Origin: Microbacterium sp. MYb62 | Lineage (GTDB): Bacteria; Actinomycetota; Actinomycetes; Actinomycetales; Microbacteriaceae | DNA length: 64,000 nucleotides | Assembly (NCBI RefSeq): GCF_002979475.1 | Contig: NZ_PCOY01000015.1 | Coordinates: 24,881-88,880 of the forward strand | Reading direction: 5' to 3' | Position numbers and translations under genes: made by a program | Shown here: in pieces, positions 63,516 to 64,000 of the stretch | Layout of the letters: each line of letters opens with the position of its first letter | Numbering within the stretch: the stretch's first letter is position 1 | Notes under the pieces: model-generated | The model's database searches: none | What the model saw: only the letters and a program-made list of their open reading frames with translations | What the model was told of the DNA's origin: nothing

Positions 63516-63542
63516 CGCTTCCCCCTCCGGGAGGGGGAAGCG
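63516..63542. terminator. Hairpin terminator between the E2 remnant and the SMR gene
   Basis: CGCTTCCCCCTC (63516-63527) pairs perfectly with GAGGGGGAAGCG (63531-63542) around a CGG loop. It lies downstream of the converging SMR gene and right after the E2 fragment. The 64 bp up to the SMR stop hold nothing further. Confidence 0.83.
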
Positions 63543-63606
63543 CCCTCGTGATATCCGCTCAGGCCCAGAACCGGTCCGGATGGTCGACCGCGGACGACGC
63601 TGCGGT

Positions 63607-64000
63607 TCACAGGACTGATGGTGCTGTGGGGGTGTCGCGCTTCGGCCGGTCGGCGAGCTTGAGCCACACGACACCGGCGACGATCACGGCGAGCCAGAAC
63701 CCCTTTGCCGGTGTCATCGTCTCGTCGAAGAACACGGGACCGAGGAGCGCGGCGCCCACGGCGCCCAGCCCGGCCCAGACCGCGTAGCCGATCCCGACAT
63801 CGATGCGCTTGAGCGCGATGCTCAGGAAGAGCAGTGTGAGGAGGAAGAACCCGATGGCGACGATGGACCAAGTGGGGTTCGTGAAGCCCTCGCTGCCGTT
63901 GACGCTCAGGGCGTAGCCGACTTCGAACACGCTGGCGACGAGCAGGGCCAGCCAGGCGAGAGCCTGGGGGGAGCGACGGCGGGCGTCGTGGTGCTGTCTC
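63607..64000 (-). CDS. Small multidrug resistance (SMR) family efflux protein, 5' partial
   Basis: The product has four predicted helices with the SMR active-site Glu in 'SVFEVGYALSVNGSEGFT', followed by 'PTWSIVAIGFFLLTLLFLSIALKRIDVGIGYAVWAGLGAVG' and 'WLKLADRPKR'. SMR proteins are dimeric proton antiporters for cationic compounds or guanidinium. The GTG at 63930 would remove most of helix 1; the frame instead stays open through 'PQALAWLALLVAS' to the window edge, so the real start is outside. The SVNGSEG variant departs from the classical EmrE sequence. Confidence 0.88.
   Translation of the reverse strand, partial: RQHHDARRRSPQALAWLALLVASVFEVGYALSVNGSEGFTNPTWSIVAIGFFLLTLLFLSIALKRIDVGIGYAVWAGLGAVGAALLGPVFFDETMTPAKGFWLAVIVAGVVWLKLADRPKRDTPTAPSVL

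Noticed and set aside
63930..63932. GTG at 63930 as start of the SMR gene
   Set aside because: It would delete most of the first membrane helix; the frame upstream encodes a good helix up to the window edge.

Overview
The window is high-GC DNA with tightly packed, often overlapping genes (ATGA, GTGA and TGATG junctions). Gene content (ClpC, RadA, class-E-type LAxTG surface proteins, DtxR-type iron boxes, cydABDC, SIP-type siderophore utilisation) points to an actinobacterium. Gene order and families look most like Microbacteriaceae, for example Microbacterium; the genus is an inference. Many starts carry a TANNNT box six bases before ATG or GTG, which suggests leaderless transcripts are common here.

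Region 1 (1-18.7 kb) is a carbohydrate-utilisation block. A three-gene DUF993/TIM-barrel isomerase set is followed by two paralogous polysaccharide lyases of family PL6, a GH29 alpha-L-fucosidase, a protein tyrosine phosphatase, a three-component sugar ABC importer, uronate isomerase (UxaC), a fructuronate reductase-like enzyme, a 2-hydroxyacid dehydrogenase, glycerate kinase and two LacI regulators. Four near-identical operators (TGGCAA-N4-TTGCCA) tie the block together. The likely logic is to cut a uronic-acid and fucose containing polysaccharide outside the cell, import the pieces, and process uronates through fructuronate. The true substrate cannot be read from the sequence.

Region 2 (18.6-25.3 kb) is a siderophore-iron island: AraC regulator, FecCD-type permeases, ATPase, lipoprotein, and a siderophore-interacting protein fused to a methyltransferase-like half, behind an iron box. 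A second iron-box-like site precedes a lone 2OG-Fe(II)-type oxygenase near 48.7 kb.

Region 3 (25.3-49.9 kb) is mostly core: phosphoglucomutase, prephenate dehydratase, LLM oxidoreductase, Na+/H+ antiporter, dicarboxylate symporter, three paralogous DUF2975-like membrane proteins with an XRE regulator, clpC, an ArgA-like acetyltransferase, radA, and cydABDC preceded by a Cys-rich regulator, ending with a MetE-like barrel protein and tRNA-Ser(CGA).

Region 4 (50-64 kb) is accessory. After the tRNA come an MFS transporter and a decay zone (N-truncated Fic protein, methyltransferase fragment, frameshifted CAAX protease). Then follows a self-contained surface locus: LuxR-type response regulator, thioester-domain adhesin, VWA/repeat adhesin and a double-length sensor kinase. 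Both adhesin genes carry the same pair of 19-bp palindromes 32 bp apart, so this looks like a dedicated regulatory-adhesion system and is the most novel item in the window. The end holds a GNAT, DoxX-like and other small membrane proteins, a MerR regulator, an E2 acyltransferase remnant and an SMR efflux gene running off the edge.
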